DNA from: Psychrobacter sp. 1044
GTDB taxonomy: Bacteria > Pseudomonadota > Gammaproteobacteria > Pseudomonadales > Moraxellaceae
Assembly: GCF_904846525.1 (NCBI RefSeq)
Contig: NZ_CAJHAZ010000006.1
Span: 1 to 64,000 of the forward strand
Length of the DNA: 64,000 nucleotides
Direction: 5' to 3'
Below, in pieces: positions 8,652 through 18,762 of the stretch. The stretch's first letter is position 1. The number at the start of each line of letters is the position of its first letter. The notes below the pieces were generated by a model. The model saw nothing but the letters and a program-made list of their open reading frames with translations, was not told the origin of the DNA and did no database searches. Position numbers and translations under genes: made by a program.

Positions 8652-9878
8652 TTAAAACAAAATACGCACGCGAATCGTCTCTTCTACGTCTTTTAACTGA
8701 TCTAGCGCGGCAGTTGAATCATTGTAATCAACATCCATGACCAAATAACCGACATCGCCTTCTGTCATTAGGCTCTGTGCTAGGATGTTAATTCCTGCTT
8801 CTGCAAACAGACGGTTGATCTGAGATAGCACACCTGGCACGTTTCTATGAATATGTAACAGACGATGCGAATTTTCTTTGAATGGAATAGAAACTTCTGG
8901 GAAGTTCACGGCTGTTGCTGTGTCACCTTGGTCAGAGTATCTAACAAACTTATCAGCGACTTCAAGTCCGATATTAGCCTGTGCTTCTTGGGTTGAGCCA
9001 CCAATGTGCGGCGTCAAGATGACGTTATCAAATTTACGCAGTGGTGATTCAAACTCTTCATCAGCTGATTTTGGCTCTTTCGGGAATACGTCGATCGCTG
9101 CGCCCAAGATTTTACCAGATTCAAGCACAGCGGCTAAATCATCAATCTCTACGCAAGTACCACGAGCGGCATTGATAAAGTAGCTGCCGTCTTTCATATG
9201 CGCGAACTGCTCAGCTTTCATCATGTAGCGGGTGCTTGGTACATCAGGTACATGCAAAGTCACGATGTCAGCCGTCGATAGTAGCTCTTCTAAGCTACCT
9301 ACTTGTACCGCATTACCTAGTGGCAATTTGGTCACAGCATCATGATAAATGACTTTCATACCAAAGCTTTCTGCTAAGACAGACAGTTGCGAGCCGATAG
9401 AACCATAACCGACGATACCGATAGTCTTACCACGTACTTCATGTGAATTGGTCGCAGACTTGCCCCAACCGCCACGATGTACGGTCGCGTTCTTTTCAGG
9501 AATGCCGCGATATAGCATGATGGCTTCGGCCAATACCAATTCAGCCACCGAGCGGGTGTTTGAGTATGGCGCGTTAAAGACGGGAATACCCAAATCACGA
9601 GCGGCGTCTAAGTCTACTTGGTTAGTACCGATACAAAAGCAGCCAATACCGATGAGCTTGTGCGCGTGCTCAAGTACTTCACGTGTCAATTGCGTACGCG
9701 AACGGATACCGATAAAGTGAGCATCTTTAATCTTTTCGATCAGCTCATCTTGATCTAATGCGTGACTGATATTCTCGATATTATGATAACCAGCTCCTTC
9801 CAATACTTTTAAAGCATTGTCATGTAGACCTTCAAGCAATAAAAACCGGATTTTGTCTTTTTGTAGTGATAACGCCAT
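8652..9878 (-). CDS. serA: D-3-phosphoglycerate dehydrogenase
   Basis: SerA oxidises 3-phosphoglycerate to 3-phosphohydroxypyruvate with NAD, the first step of serine synthesis. At 408 residues it is the E. coli-like form. A substrate domain is followed by the Rossmann motif GIVGYGSIGSQ, the catalytic Arg in NAARGTCV, Glu in FPKEP and His in LTPHIGGS. The C-terminal ACT domain (about 335-408, LLHIHRNVPGVLSQIN onward) is the serine feedback site in relatives. Many family members also reduce 2-oxoglutarate to D-2-hydroxyglutarate, which fits the divergent gene at 10360. Confidence 0.96.
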   Translation of the reverse strand: MALSLQKDKIRFLLLEGLHDNALKVLEGAGYHNIENISHALDQDELIEKIKDAHFIGIRSRTQLTREVLEHAHKLIGIGCFCIGTNQVDLDAARDLGIPVFNAPYSNTRSVAELVLAEAIMLYRGIPEKNATVHRGGWGKSATNSHEVRGKTIGIVGYGSIGSQLSVLAESFGMKVIYHDAVTKLPLGNAVQVGSLEELLSTADIVTLHVPDVPSTRYMMKAEQFAHMKDGSYFINAARGTCVEIDDLAAVLESGKILGAAIDVFPKEPKSADEEFESPLRKFDNVILTPHIGGSTQEAQANIGLEVADKFVRYSDQGDTATAVNFPEVSIPFKENSHRLLHIHRNVPGVLSQINRLFAEAGINILAQSLMTEGDVGYLVMDVDYNDSTAALDQLKDVEETIRVRILF

Positions 9879-10359
9879 ATGAGAACTGTCCTATAATTGT
9901 CTTGTAAAATTATCTGAGGGATAATCTGTAGTCGAAGCCGTTTAAAGTAGGTACAAAGTAACCAAGCGCAAACCATACACTGAGTACATTAAATGAGGTT
10001 AACGTCGTAACCACTTACCAATGCTTTAACTATAGGGTGGGTGAAACGAAAACAGTCTGGATATCTTACACAAAATTGGGCGGCGATGTTAGCAGATTAG
10101 ATGAATTATTGGTTATCAAGCCTGAAAACTTTTTATGCTATAGTAAATCAAGCTGTTCGACGTTTATTAAACTATTTTTTGCCATTTACCGCCATATAAG
10201 CACGCAGCATGACATCTTTCTATCATTGCTTTACTGGCTCACTTATAATCATATAAATACGTACTATATAAACATACCTATGTGGCTATGTTTATATCCA
10301 TTTAGCGATATAATAATCCCCTTTAGGCATAGCGCTTACGTTTATACCGAGATTTGACC
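9879..10359. other. Divergent promoter region of serA and the D2HGDH gene
   Basis: A 481-base gap between two divergent genes. A frame at 10037-10357 has no ribosome site or recognisable family and is not annotated. An 11-base inverted repeat (10266-10297) lies close to the plus-strand gene. A single regulator acting here could control both genes; that is inference. Confidence 0.5.
10266..10297. promoter_or_regulatory. 11-bp inverted repeat, possible operator
   Basis: ATATAAACATA (10266-10276) and TATGTTTATAT (10287-10297) are perfect reverse complements with a ten-base spacer. The centre-to-centre distance is about two helical turns, as expected for a dimeric repressor. It sits about 60 bases before the flavoenzyme ATG. 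No regulator gene is adjacent. Confidence 0.4.
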
Positions 10360-11802
10360 ATGACTTCTTTATCTAGCCAAAGCACCTCTGCAACCCATAC
10401 AGCTGCTGTTCAAACTATTTTGAGCACTTTGATGGATGTTCATCAGTTTGACACCAGCCAAATCAAAACCGACCCTGAGAGTTTAGAACATTGGGGCAAA
10501 GATTGGACCAAGCACTTTGCCCCTGCTGCTGCTGCTATCGTCTTCCCGAAGACTACTGAGCAAGTACAAGCCATCGTATTGCTTGCTAATGAGCACAATG
10601 TGGTGCTAACGCCAAGTGGCGGTCGTACCGGTTTGTCAGCTGGCGCCGTCGCCGCCAATGGCGAGATTGTCGTCAGTATGGATAAGATGAACCGTATCGG
10701 ACAGTTTTATCCGGCCGATCGAATAGTTGAAGTCGAAGCCGGTGTTATCACGCAGCAGTTGCAACAATTTGCTGAATCGAAAGACCTTTATTATCCTGTC
10801 GACTTTGCCTCAGCTGGCTCAAGTCAAATCGGTGGCAATATTGGCACCAATGCAGGCGGTATCAAAGTCATACGCTACGGCATGACTCGTCAATGGATTA
10901 TGGGGCTGACAGTGGTCACTGGTAAAGGCGATATCTTGCATCTCAATCGCGGTATGGTTAAAAATGCGACGGGTTATGACTTACGCCAATTGTTTATCGG
11001 TAGCGAAGGCACGCTTGGGCTTGTCACCCATGCGCAAATCAAGCTTGAGCGTCAGCCACAAGACTTAAATGTCATGGTACTGGGCATGGACAGCTTTAAT
11101 GATGTCATGAATGTACTATCAGCCTTTCAGGCAAAGATTGATTTGACCGCGTTTGAATTCTTTGATGATGTGGCTATTGATAAGTTGATGGCACACGGTC
11201 AAGTACAAGAACCATTTGAGTCGCGCACCAAGTTCTATACGCTATTAGAGTTCGAAGCGCCGTACGAGCCGATCATGGATAAAGCCATGGCGATATTTGA
11301 GCATTGTATGGAGCAAGGCTGGGTCGTCGATGGTGTCATGAGCCAGAGCTTGGCACAGGCTGAAGAGCTGTGGAAATTGCGCGAATACATCTCTGAGACC
11401 ATCTCAGTATTTACGCCTTATAAAAACGATGTATCTGTACTGATAAGCTATGTCCCTGAGTTTATCACCGATATTGATCACATCGTCAGCAGCAACTACC
11501 CTGACTTTGAGGTTTGCTGGTTCGGGCATATCGGTGATGGTAACTTGCACCTTAATATTCTAAAGCCTGAAAACATGAGCAAAGATGATTTCTTTGCTGA
11601 ATGTCAGGTTGTTAATAAGTATGTGTTTGAAACCGTGCAAAAATATGGCGGTTCGGTTTCGGCTGAGCATGGCGTCGGTATGACTAAAAAGCCTTATTTA
11701 CAATATAGCCGCAGCGAGATTGAGATCGAGTACTTACGAGAGGTCAAAAAGGTCTTTGATCCGAATAACATTATGAACCGTGGCAAGATTTTTGATATGT
11801 AA
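10360..11802 (+). CDS. FAD-linked oxidase, probable D-2-hydroxyglutarate dehydrogenase
   Basis: A 480-residue flavoenzyme of the GlcD/D-lactate dehydrogenase family. The FAD-binding PCMH domain (about 55-230) carries PSGGRTGLSAGAVA and SQIGGNIGTNAGGIKVIRYG. The C-terminal cap has the metal/substrate motifs CWFGHIGDGNLHLN and SAEHGVGMTKKPYL. These also fit GlcD and D-lactate enzymes. The divergent pairing with serA favours a D-2-hydroxyglutarate dehydrogenase that re-oxidises the by-product of SerA, a coupling described in Pseudomonas. I use the ATG at 10360; a TTG six bases upstream is also in frame. Substrate choice is inference. Confidence 0.85.
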   Translation: MTSLSSQSTSATHTAAVQTILSTLMDVHQFDTSQIKTDPESLEHWGKDWTKHFAPAAAAIVFPKTTEQVQAIVLLANEHNVVLTPSGGRTGLSAGAVAANGEIVVSMDKMNRIGQFYPADRIVEVEAGVITQQLQQFAESKDLYYPVDFASAGSSQIGGNIGTNAGGIKVIRYGMTRQWIMGLTVVTGKGDILHLNRGMVKNATGYDLRQLFIGSEGTLGLVTHAQIKLERQPQDLNVMVLGMDSFNDVMNVLSAFQAKIDLTAFEFFDDVAIDKLMAHGQVQEPFESRTKFYTLLEFEAPYEPIMDKAMAIFEHCMEQGWVVDGVMSQSLAQAEELWKLREYISETISVFTPYKNDVSVLISYVPEFITDIDHIVSSNYPDFEVCWFGHIGDGNLHLNILKPENMSKDDFFAECQVVNKYVFETVQKYGGSVSAEHGVGMTKKPYLQYSRSEIEIEYLREVKKVFDPNNIMNRGKIFDM

Positions 11803-11839
11803 GTGCTTATTTAATAATTAAAGTAATAAATAAGAGTAT

Positions 11840-11878
11840 GAAAAAGACGCTAAACGTGATGGTTTAGCGTCTTTTTTT
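11840..11878. terminator. Bidirectional intrinsic terminator
   Basis: The arms aaaaagacgctaaac and gtttagcgtcttttt flank a short loop, between the flavoenzyme gene and the converging BLUF gene. Confidence 0.9.
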
Positions 11879-11897
11879 GGCTTATAAAAGCGATTAT

Positions 11898-12527
11898 TTA
11901 TAAAAATAACAACACTAGCGCTACCACTAATAACACACTTAAAACACCTTGAACGATTAAAAATGCTTGATGCGGGGCGGCGATATGACGAAACATGTTG
12001 CCCAGTGCATTGTAGGTAATACCGGCCGCTTTGATATGTGGCGGCGTATCAAAGGTTTTGATGATTTGTAAAAAATTCTCGGTACGATCAGGCGACCAAT
12101 TATGCGGCGCAAATGGCAAATATGGCGATAACTGTGCGGCTTGCTTTTTGCTCGCTGGTGACCATAACCAACGCTCTAAAAATAATAAGCGCATACGCCA
12201 ATCCGCAAAACGGCGATGTTCTATCGTCTGTAACAGCAATATTTCAGTATTCTTATGGCGCTTATCCGCAAATATGCGTTGCTTTAAGGCAAATACGTGC
12301 GCTTTCTCACCCTCGATGCATTGCAAAAAATGACCACTACCATAACATAGAGTACCTGTAATGCCATGCTGTTGATTATAGTTACGCGCATGACATTCTA
12401 CTTCATCAAATATAGAGGCGCTTAAACGTGAGACAAGTGTCAAACTACTGACATACACCAATTGAACCAGTGCTGAGTCTTCTATCTCATCCCAGCTACT
12501 GACTCTATTGTTGTGACTTGAGGGCAT
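11898..12527 (-). CDS. BLUF-domain blue-light receptor with C-terminal membrane helix
   Basis: BLUF domains bind FAD and sense blue light. The domain spans about residues 18-115. The key residues are visible: Tyr25 in QLVYVSS, Asn51 just before QQHGITGTL, Gln69 in GHFLQCIEG, and Trp110/Met112 in FADWRMRL. The Tyr-to-Asn spacing is two residues longer than in AppA or Slr1694. There is no EAL, GGDEF or other known output domain. After a linker the protein ends in one strongly hydrophobic helix (about 185-208, LIVQGVLSVLLVVALVLLFL), so it is probably tail-anchored in the inner membrane. It shares a terminator with the converging flavoenzyme gene and is otherwise alone. Confidence 0.9.
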   Translation of the reverse strand: MPSSHNNRVSSWDEIEDSALVQLVYVSSLTLVSRLSASIFDEVECHARNYNQQHGITGTLCYGSGHFLQCIEGEKAHVFALKQRIFADKRHKNTEILLLQTIEHRRFADWRMRLLFLERWLWSPASKKQAAQLSPYLPFAPHNWSPDRTENFLQIIKTFDTPPHIKAAGITYNALGNMFRHIAAPHQAFLIVQGVLSVLLVVALVLLFL

Positions 12528-13149
12528 AATAAAACAATCCTAAAAAGCCGATTAAATACAGCTAAACAAAACAAACACAACGATGCCCCAGTGAAAAAAG
12601 ACAGCGACTCACAAAAACGTAGCAAATAGTTACCACGTTAAACTGTCATTACTTGAGTAGCTTGTTATGATAACCAGCAAAACAAATAGACCAAAACCAA
12701 ATAGATCAAAATTAAGCATTCTAAGATATGCTATTTAAAAATAATGTTAAGCTAACAAAATATCTGTACTGACATCCTCAGGTTAGAATCTGTACCAAAC
12801 ACTTGGCTTGTATTAACCCCAACGACTGTTTGTGAACATTATGAAAAATTTTATAGTCACTTCAATTTATAGCTAATTTAATTTACAGTCACTTTAATTT
12901 AAATTAATAGCTACTTTAAAATGATATGAGGTTCAAAAAACACGTCAGTAACGCCAAATCTGACAGAAGTCATAAGATAAATTATCTTCATAACTTATTG
13001 TAAATACAATGATAATTGATTGTAACGGTAATATTTTATGATTGGAATATTTTTATCACTTTTTTTACACAAAAAATTGCCAACTGAATTGTGGCAACGC
13101 ATGCTATTTGATATCACTAAAATTAATAAAGATCCAAAACAGGAACATT
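12528..13149. other. Long AT-rich gap with degenerate repeats
   Basis: A gap of 622 bases between divergent genes. It contains the 16-base degenerate repeats at 12853-12920 and several A/T-rich tracts, but no recognisable gene or RNA. Promoters for the BLUF gene (minus) and the GNAT-nitrilase gene (plus) should lie here. Confidence 0.5.
12853..12920. repeat. Degenerate 16-bp tandem repeat
   Basis: Three consecutive 16-base units start at 12853, 12869 and 12885 (atagtcacttcaattt, atagctaatttaattt, acagtcactttaattt), with a partial fourth (taatagctactttaaa). They differ by a few substitutions, so the array is old. It is unrelated in sequence to the array at position 1. Confidence 0.7.
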
Positions 13150-14787
13150 ATGAGCAAAATAGAAAAACTAGACGACTTTCATCTAACCATCGCTGAAATC
13201 AAGAAAAAAGACTATCCACAATTAAAAGCACTGATGGATCGTGTCTATGTCAACTTGGGCGGTGCATGGTCAAAGAACACTATTAATACCTTAATCGATG
13301 CCTTCCCTGAAGGTCAGATCGCTTTATTTGATCATGATCAATTGATTGGTATCGTGTTATCTATGCGTGTTGATTATGCCACGTTTTCTAACCCGCACAC
13401 CTACGACGACTTGATTGGTCATAAAGAGATTATCAGAGACAACCCTGAAGGCGATGCTATTTACGGTTTAGATGCGCTGATCGACCCTGAATACCGTGGT
13501 TATCGCCTAGGACGTCGATTATACGATGCCCGTAAAGAGCTGTGTCGCCAGTTAAACTTCCGAGCTATTTTGGCTGGTGGTCGTATCCCGAACTATCATA
13601 ACCATCAAGATCTCACACCTGGCGAATATATTGAAGCCGTCGCGGCTCGTGAAATTCATGATTCTGCATTGTCTTTCCAACTCTCAAATGGCTTTATCGT
13701 CAAGCGTATCTTAACGGCTTATCTGCCTGACGATAAACAATCTAAAGGTTTTGCTACTTTACTTGAGTGGGCAAATATTTATTACGAGCCGCAGGATTAT
13801 AAGCCAAACACTCGTAAGTCTGAGGTGCGTATTGGTGGCATCCAATGGCAAATGCGTGAAGTCGAGTCACCTGAAGAGCTGCTGCAGCAAGTCGAATTCT
13901 TTGTCGATATTATGGCTGATTACAATTCTGACTTTGCTTGTTTACCAGAGTTCTTTAACGCACCGTTGATGGGTCTGTGTGAATCGACGGATCAAAACGT
14001 TGCTATTCGATTTTTAGCCGGTTATACCGAATGGTTTAAAAATGAGATATCGCATTTAGCGGTCAGCTACAACGTCAACGTCATTACAGGCTCGATGCCG
14101 TACTTGGACGAGGAAGATACGTTATATAATGTCAGTTACTTGTGCCGCCGCGATGGTACGGTCGAAGAGCAGCGCAAAATCCATATTACCCCGCATGAAC
14201 GTAGCGCTTGGGTCATCGAAGGCGGTGACGAAGTCAAGGTGTTTGATACCGATGCCGGTCGTATTGGTATTTTGGTCTGTTATGACGTTGAATTCCCTGA
14301 GCTTGCCCGCCTCATGGCACTTGATGACATGGACATCTTGTTCGTGCCATTTTGGACAGACACGCAAAACGGCTATCTACGCGTGCGCCACTGCGCCCAA
14401 GCACGTGCGATTGAAAACGAATGCTATGTGATGATTTGTGGTTCGGTCGGTAACTTACCACAGGTTGAAAGTCTCGATATTCAATACGCGCAGTCTTCTA
14501 TCTTCTCGCCATCAGATTTTGCTTTCCCGCATGATGCGATTATGGCAGAAACCACTGCCAACACTGAGATGGTATTCTTCTCAGATGTGAACTTAGACAA
14601 GCTTATTCATGTCCGTAACGAAGGCTCGGTACATAATCTGCTTGATCGCCGTGACGACTTGTATAGTTTGAAATGGAAGAGAAAATCTAAAGTATCAGCC
14701 AGTAAGCTAAGCGATGATGAGCGCCTCGAAAACTCTGGTAGTGTCCTGCTCGGTGACCCATTACAAAACCGTGCGCAAAAACCTTAA
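13150..14787 (+). CDS. GNAT acetyltransferase-nitrilase fusion protein
   Basis: A 545-residue two-domain protein. Residues 1 to about 200 are a GNAT acyl-CoA-dependent acetyltransferase (YGLDALIDPEYRGYRLGRRLYDAR is the acyl-CoA loop). Residues about 218-500 are a carbon-nitrogen hydrolase with the full catalytic set: Glu267 in CLPEFF, Lys343 in QRKIHI, and Cys377 in LVCYDVEFPE. The fusion is known in several bacterial phyla, but its substrate is not established to my knowledge. The ATG at 13150 has an agga site at 13141-13144; upstream in-frame codons have none. A small hairpin terminator follows. Confidence 0.92.
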   Translation: MSKIEKLDDFHLTIAEIKKKDYPQLKALMDRVYVNLGGAWSKNTINTLIDAFPEGQIALFDHDQLIGIVLSMRVDYATFSNPHTYDDLIGHKEIIRDNPEGDAIYGLDALIDPEYRGYRLGRRLYDARKELCRQLNFRAILAGGRIPNYHNHQDLTPGEYIEAVAAREIHDSALSFQLSNGFIVKRILTAYLPDDKQSKGFATLLEWANIYYEPQDYKPNTRKSEVRIGGIQWQMREVESPEELLQQVEFFVDIMADYNSDFACLPEFFNAPLMGLCESTDQNVAIRFLAGYTEWFKNEISHLAVSYNVNVITGSMPYLDEEDTLYNVSYLCRRDGTVEEQRKIHITPHERSAWVIEGGDEVKVFDTDAGRIGILVCYDVEFPELARLMALDDMDILFVPFWTDTQNGYLRVRHCAQARAIENECYVMICGSVGNLPQVESLDIQYAQSSIFSPSDFAFPHDAIMAETTANTEMVFFSDVNLDKLIHVRNEGSVHNLLDRRDDLYSLKWKRKSKVSASKLSDDERLENSGSVLLGDPLQNRAQKP

Positions 14788-14842
14788 TCAGTCACTTTAA
14801 AATACCAACACTGAACACGGTTTAATAAAATTTATGAGTAAT

Positions 14843-14872
14843 ACGGCTGACATTTCAGCCGTTTATTTTTAT
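14843..14872 (+). terminator. Intrinsic terminator after the GNAT-nitrilase gene
   Basis: The arms acggctga (14843-14850) and tcagccgt (14855-14862) have a four-base loop and a T-rich tail. Its position also argues against starting the next gene at 14834. Confidence 0.75.
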
Positions 14873-14932
14873 CTATCAACAACTACTTATCAAAGCCGTT
14901 TATACAAAACCTATAGCAAAAAAGCAGCCATT

Positions 14933-15490
14933 ATGACGACTGATACTGATACTGAAAAATCCATTAAAAAGCCAAAGAAAACGCCCAAGCAAAAGGGGTT
15001 GTCTATCGCTAAAAATCTCCTCATATATGGCTTGGTATTTGCTGTTATTTATACCGCTATTAATTGGTGGCGACAGCCTATCATGCCAGCCAACCCGCAA
15101 TTGCAACTGACCGATCATCAAGGGCAAGTTGTTGACTTAGCGGCGCTGAGCAATGAACAACCAACGCTGGTGTATTTTTGGGGCACGTGGTGTCCCATTT
15201 GTAGTATCACCTCGCCGACCATAGACAAACTTGCCGCCGCAAATGATTATCCAGTCGTTACGATTGCCATTAAATCAGGCACTGACCAAGAGCTGCACCG
15301 CTACCTTAATAAAAACAGCTATCGCTTTACGACGATAAATGATCAAGAAGGCAGCATCTTCGCTGATTGGCAAGGACAAGTGACACCTTCGTATGTCATC
15401 TTAAAGAATGGCGAGATGACTCAAGGTTTGACGGGCATTCAACCCTTATGGTCGCTTAAATTGCGCTTATGGTTATCATCCGTTTTTTAA
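14933..15490 (+). CDS. Membrane-anchored thioredoxin-like disulfide oxidoreductase
   Basis: A 185-residue TlpA/ResA-like protein. A Lys-rich cytoplasmic N-terminus is followed by one membrane helix (about 26-45, NLLIYGLVFAVIYTAIN) and a periplasmic thioredoxin fold. The redox motif is Cys87-Pro-Ile-Cys90 in FWGTWCPICSIT, and the cis-Pro loop is VTPSYVIL. Relatives reduce or isomerise envelope disulfides, for example in cytochrome c maturation or protection of exported proteins. I start at ATG 14933 because the longer in-frame start at 14834 lies within the terminator of the preceding gene. No partner gene is adjacent. Confidence 0.87.
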   Translation: MTTDTDTEKSIKKPKKTPKQKGLSIAKNLLIYGLVFAVIYTAINWWRQPIMPANPQLQLTDHQGQVVDLAALSNEQPTLVYFWGTWCPICSITSPTIDKLAAANDYPVVTIAIKSGTDQELHRYLNKNSYRFTTINDQEGSIFADWQGQVTPSYVILKNGEMTQGLTGIQPLWSLKLRLWLSSVF

Positions 15491-15915
15491 CGCTTAGCCT
15501 GCTATTTAGAGTCCAATTATTTAGAGCCCAATCGATAGACAATGGCACTTGCCATCCGTATGATTCAATAGGTGATGCATCACTCATATAAATGATTGGT
15601 TTTGGCTAAAATAAGGACAATACTGACCAGCTCTTTTTACCCTAGCCTTTTTGTCATATAATAGCTGCCAATCTCATTGCCTCTTTTTAGTTTATTGCTA
15701 TCACGGTATTTTATTATCCATAAGCATATTTTATGTTGCATTCGTCTCGATAGCATTTATTATTGACGTAAGCATATTTATGACGTTGATGCACAGCGAT
15801 ATATTATAAGTGAGAAAGCGATCATCAACGGTTAAGCAGCCAGCTAAGCATTACCCTAAATGTCACATCTGACTTTACATCGATTTTTAATCCATTTTCT
15901 AAAAAGACACCTTCT
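15491..15915. other. ileS upstream region
   Basis: A 425-base gap without a gene. A near-direct repeat (taagcatatttatg-like) occurs at 15721 and 15769. No T-box or other riboswitch is recognisable, which is normal for gammaproteobacterial ileS. Confidence 0.45.
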
Positions 15916-18762
15916 ATGACTGATAAAAGTACTGATACGCCAAGCCAAGATTATAAAGACACGCTAAACCTTGCCGATACGCCATTTGCGATGCGTGCCA
16001 ACCTTGCCAAGCGTGAGCCAGATTGGCTTGCTGCTTGGGAAGCGGATGATGTGTACGGCAAAATTCGTCAGGCACGTGCTGGGGCGACCAAGTACATTTT
16101 GCACGATGGCCCTCCTTACGCCAACGGTCAGATTCACTTGGGTCACGCGGTTAATAAAGTACTCAAAGACATTATCGTCAAGTCAAAAACGCTATCAGGT
16201 TTTGATGCGCCTTATGTCCCCGGTTGGGACTGTCATGGTCTGCCTATCGAGCAAAAGGTCGAAGCCAAAGTCGGCAAGGTCGGTCAAAAAGTATCGGCGA
16301 CTGAGTTCCGCGGTCTATGCCGCGAGTATGCGAGCACCCAGATTGAATTGCAAAAGGCAGATTTTAAGCGTCTAGGCGTATTTGGCGATTGGGACAACCC
16401 TTATCTAACGATGAACTTCCATCAAGAAGCCAACATCGTGCGCGCATTGGCCAAAATTTATGACAATGGTCATGTGACTCGCGGTATGAAGCCAGTCAAC
16501 TGGTGCTTGGACTGTAGCTCTGCGCTGGCTGAGGCCGAAGTTGAATACCAAGATAAAGTTTCAGATGCTATCTACGTGAGCTTTGATGTTTTGGATACCG
16601 ATAAGGTTGCCTCGGTGGCTGACGTAGCAGGCAATATCGCCGCTGTTATTTGGACGACGACCCCTTGGACGCTACCTGCTAACCAAGCCATCTCTGTACA
16701 TCCTGAACACAACTATAGTGTGGTGGCGACTGAAAAAGGTAATTTGCTACTAGCCGCGGATTTGGTTGAAACAGCATTAACGGAACTCAAACTTAGCAAT
16801 CAAGGCGTGCTAGCGACCGTATCTGGGCGCGAGCTTGAAGGTTTACGCGCTCAGCATCCACTGATTGCAGACCGTCAAGTGCCATTAATCCTAGGCGATC
16901 ACGTGACCACTGATAGTGGTACTGGCCTCGTCCATACAGCACCTGGTCACGGTCTTGACGATTATATCGTGGGTCTGAAATATAACTTACCCGTTGAAAA
17001 TCCAGTCAGTGGAACGGGCGTCTACCTAGACAGTGCTGCAGTATTTGCAGGCGAGCACATTTATAAAGCCAATCCAAAAATCATCGCTGCACTGCATGAC
17101 AATGGACATCTAATCAGCCATACCAAGATTGAGCACAGCTATCCGCATTGCTGGCGTCATAAGTCGCCGATTATTTTCCGTGCGACGCCGCAGTGGTTTA
17201 TCAATATGGAAACACAAGGTCTGCGTGAGCGTGCCCTTGCAGATATTCCAACGGTCAATTGGACACCAGCATGGGGACAAAACCGTATCGAAGCCATGAT
17301 GACGGGTCGCCCAGATTGGTGTATCTCACGTCAGCGTACATGGGGCGTGCCGATTACTTTCTTTACCCATAAAGAAACAGGCGAGCTGCATCCAAACACG
17401 CTTGAGCTGATGGAAGTCGCTGCACAAAAAATCGATGCAGGCGGTGTGGAAGCTTGGTTTGATGCCAGCTGTGAAGACTTCTTAGGCAGCGAAGCGGCTG
17501 ATTATGATAAAGCAACCGATACCTTAGACGTTTGGTTTGATTCAGGCACGACGCATTTTGCAGTACTTGAGCAGCGTGATGAATTGACCAATCCAGTAGA
17601 CATCTATCTAGAAGGCTCAGACCAACATCGTGGCTGGTTCCAGACATCACTACTGACGTCAGAAGCCATGTATGAGCGCCCACCATTTAAGCAAGTACTG
17701 ACGCATGGTTTTGTGGTTGATGAAAACGGTCGCAAGATGAGTAAATCACTCGGCAATATCATCACGCCGCAGGAAGAGATCAATAAAACAGGCGCGGACA
17801 TGCTGCGTTTGTGGATTGCATCAAGCGACTATCGTTATGAGATGAGCGCGGGTAAAACGGTCTTTAAAGGCGCAATCGATATGTATCGCCGTATCCGTAA
17901 TACCCTGCGTTTCTTACTTGCCAATACCGATGACTTTGATCCAGCGACCAACAGCGTCGATATCAATGAGCTGGTCAGCCTTGATAAATTCATCATTGAG
18001 CGCGCGCAAACCGTGCAAGCACAAATCATCAGTGCTTATGATGCGATGGATTTTCACCAAGTCACCCAGCATATTACTGCGTTCTGTTCGCAAGATTTGG
18101 GCAGTTTCTATTTAGATATTATCAAAGATCGTCAGTATACGACTCAGACTGATGGACAACCGCGTCGCTCTGCGCAAACGGCGATTTACCATATCGTTCA
18201 GGCACTCATTCGCTGGATTACGCCGATTTTGTCATTCACGGCACAAGAAGCGTGGGAAGTATTGCATGGCGCTGACAGTTATGTATTTACTGAAGAATGG
18301 TACAAATTTCCAGAATTTGAGCTAAGTGCGATCAGCAACGATGACTGGCAACGTATCATGTTGGCAAAGGATATGGTCAATAAACATATCGAGACCGCAC
18401 GTGGTGAAAAAATCATCAACGCTAACTTGTCTGCCGATGTTAATCTATATGCTGACGGTGCAATGCATGAAAGCTTGGCCAAGCTGGGCGAAGAGCTGCG
18501 CTTTGTACTAATCACTAGTAGCGCAACTTTGAAACCAATGAGCGACGCTCCTGCCGATAAAACAAACACAGATGAGCAAACTGACGCCAGCACGGATGAA
18601 TCAGTAGACTTAGTGGTCAAGGTGAGCGCCGCAACTGGCACCAAGTGCGTACGCTGCTGGCATATCCGTGATGATATCGGTACCGATAGTGCACATCCAG
18701 AACTATGCGCACGCTGCGTGACTAACGTCAGCGGTGATGGTGAGGTGCGCCACTATGCCTAA
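15916..18762 (+). CDS. ileS: Isoleucyl-tRNA synthetase
   Basis: A class Ia aminoacyl-tRNA synthetase charging tRNA-Ile, 948 residues, the bacterial type 1 form. The HIGH-like motif is in [15 protein letters not shown], the editing (CP1) domain contains [11 protein letters not shown] and [12 protein letters not shown], and KMSKS is in [12 protein letters not shown]. The C-terminal zinc knuckle CVRCWH...CARC is intact. A stretch of about 30 residues before that zinc finger is rich in Asp, Thr and Ala and looks like a lineage insertion. The stop overlaps the lspA start, indicating coupled expression. Confidence 0.97.
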   Translation: MTDKSTDTPSQDYKDTLNLADTPFAMRANLAKREPDWLAAWEADDVYGKIRQARAGATKYILHDGPPYANGQIHLGHAVNKVLKDIIVKSKTLSGFDAPYVPGWDCHGLPIEQKVEAKVGKVGQKVSATEFRGLCREYASTQIELQKADFKRLGVFGDWDNPYLTMNFHQEANIVRALAKIYDNGHVTRGMKPVNWCLDCSSALAEAEVEYQDKVSDAIYVSFDVLDTDKVASVADVAGNIAAVIWTTTPWTLPANQAISVHPEHNYSVVATEKGNLLLAADLVETALTELKLSNQGVLATVSGRELEGLRAQHPLIADRQVPLILGDHVTTDSGTGLVHTAPGHGLDDYIVGLKYNLPVENPVSGTGVYLDSAAVFAGEHIYKANPKIIAALHDNGHLISHTKIEHSYPHCWRHKSPIIFRATPQWFINMETQGLRERALADIPTVNWTPAWGQNRIEAMMTGRPDWCISRQRTWGVPITFFTHKETGELHPNTLELMEVAAQKIDAGGVEAWFDASCEDFLGSEAADYDKATDTLDVWFDSGTTHFAVLEQRDELTNPVDIYLEGSDQHRGWFQTSLLTSEAMYERPPFKQVLTHGFVVDENGRKMSKSLGNIITPQEEINKTGADMLRLWIASSDYRYEMSAGKTVFKGAIDMYRRIRNTLRFLLANTDDFDPATNSVDINELVSLDKFIIERAQTVQAQIISAYDAMDFHQVTQHITAFCSQDLGSFYLDIIKDRQYTTQTDGQPRRSAQTAIYHIVQALIRWITPILSFTAQEAWEVLHGADSYVFTEEWYKFPEFELSAISNDDWQRIMLAKDMVNKHIETARGEKIINANLSADVNLYADGAMHESLAKLGEELRFVLITSSATLKPMSDAPADKTNTDEQTDASTDESVDLVVKVSAATGTKCVRCWHIRDDIGTDSAHPELCARCVTNVSGDGEVRHYA

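Noticed and set aside
10037..10357. Plus-strand frame of 106 codons before the flavoenzyme gene
   Set aside because: It covers the divergent promoter region and the palindrome at 10266, has no recognisable domain, and reads as AT-rich random sequence.
17363..17686. Minus-strand frame inside ileS
   Set aside because: Shadow of the strong ileS coding frame.
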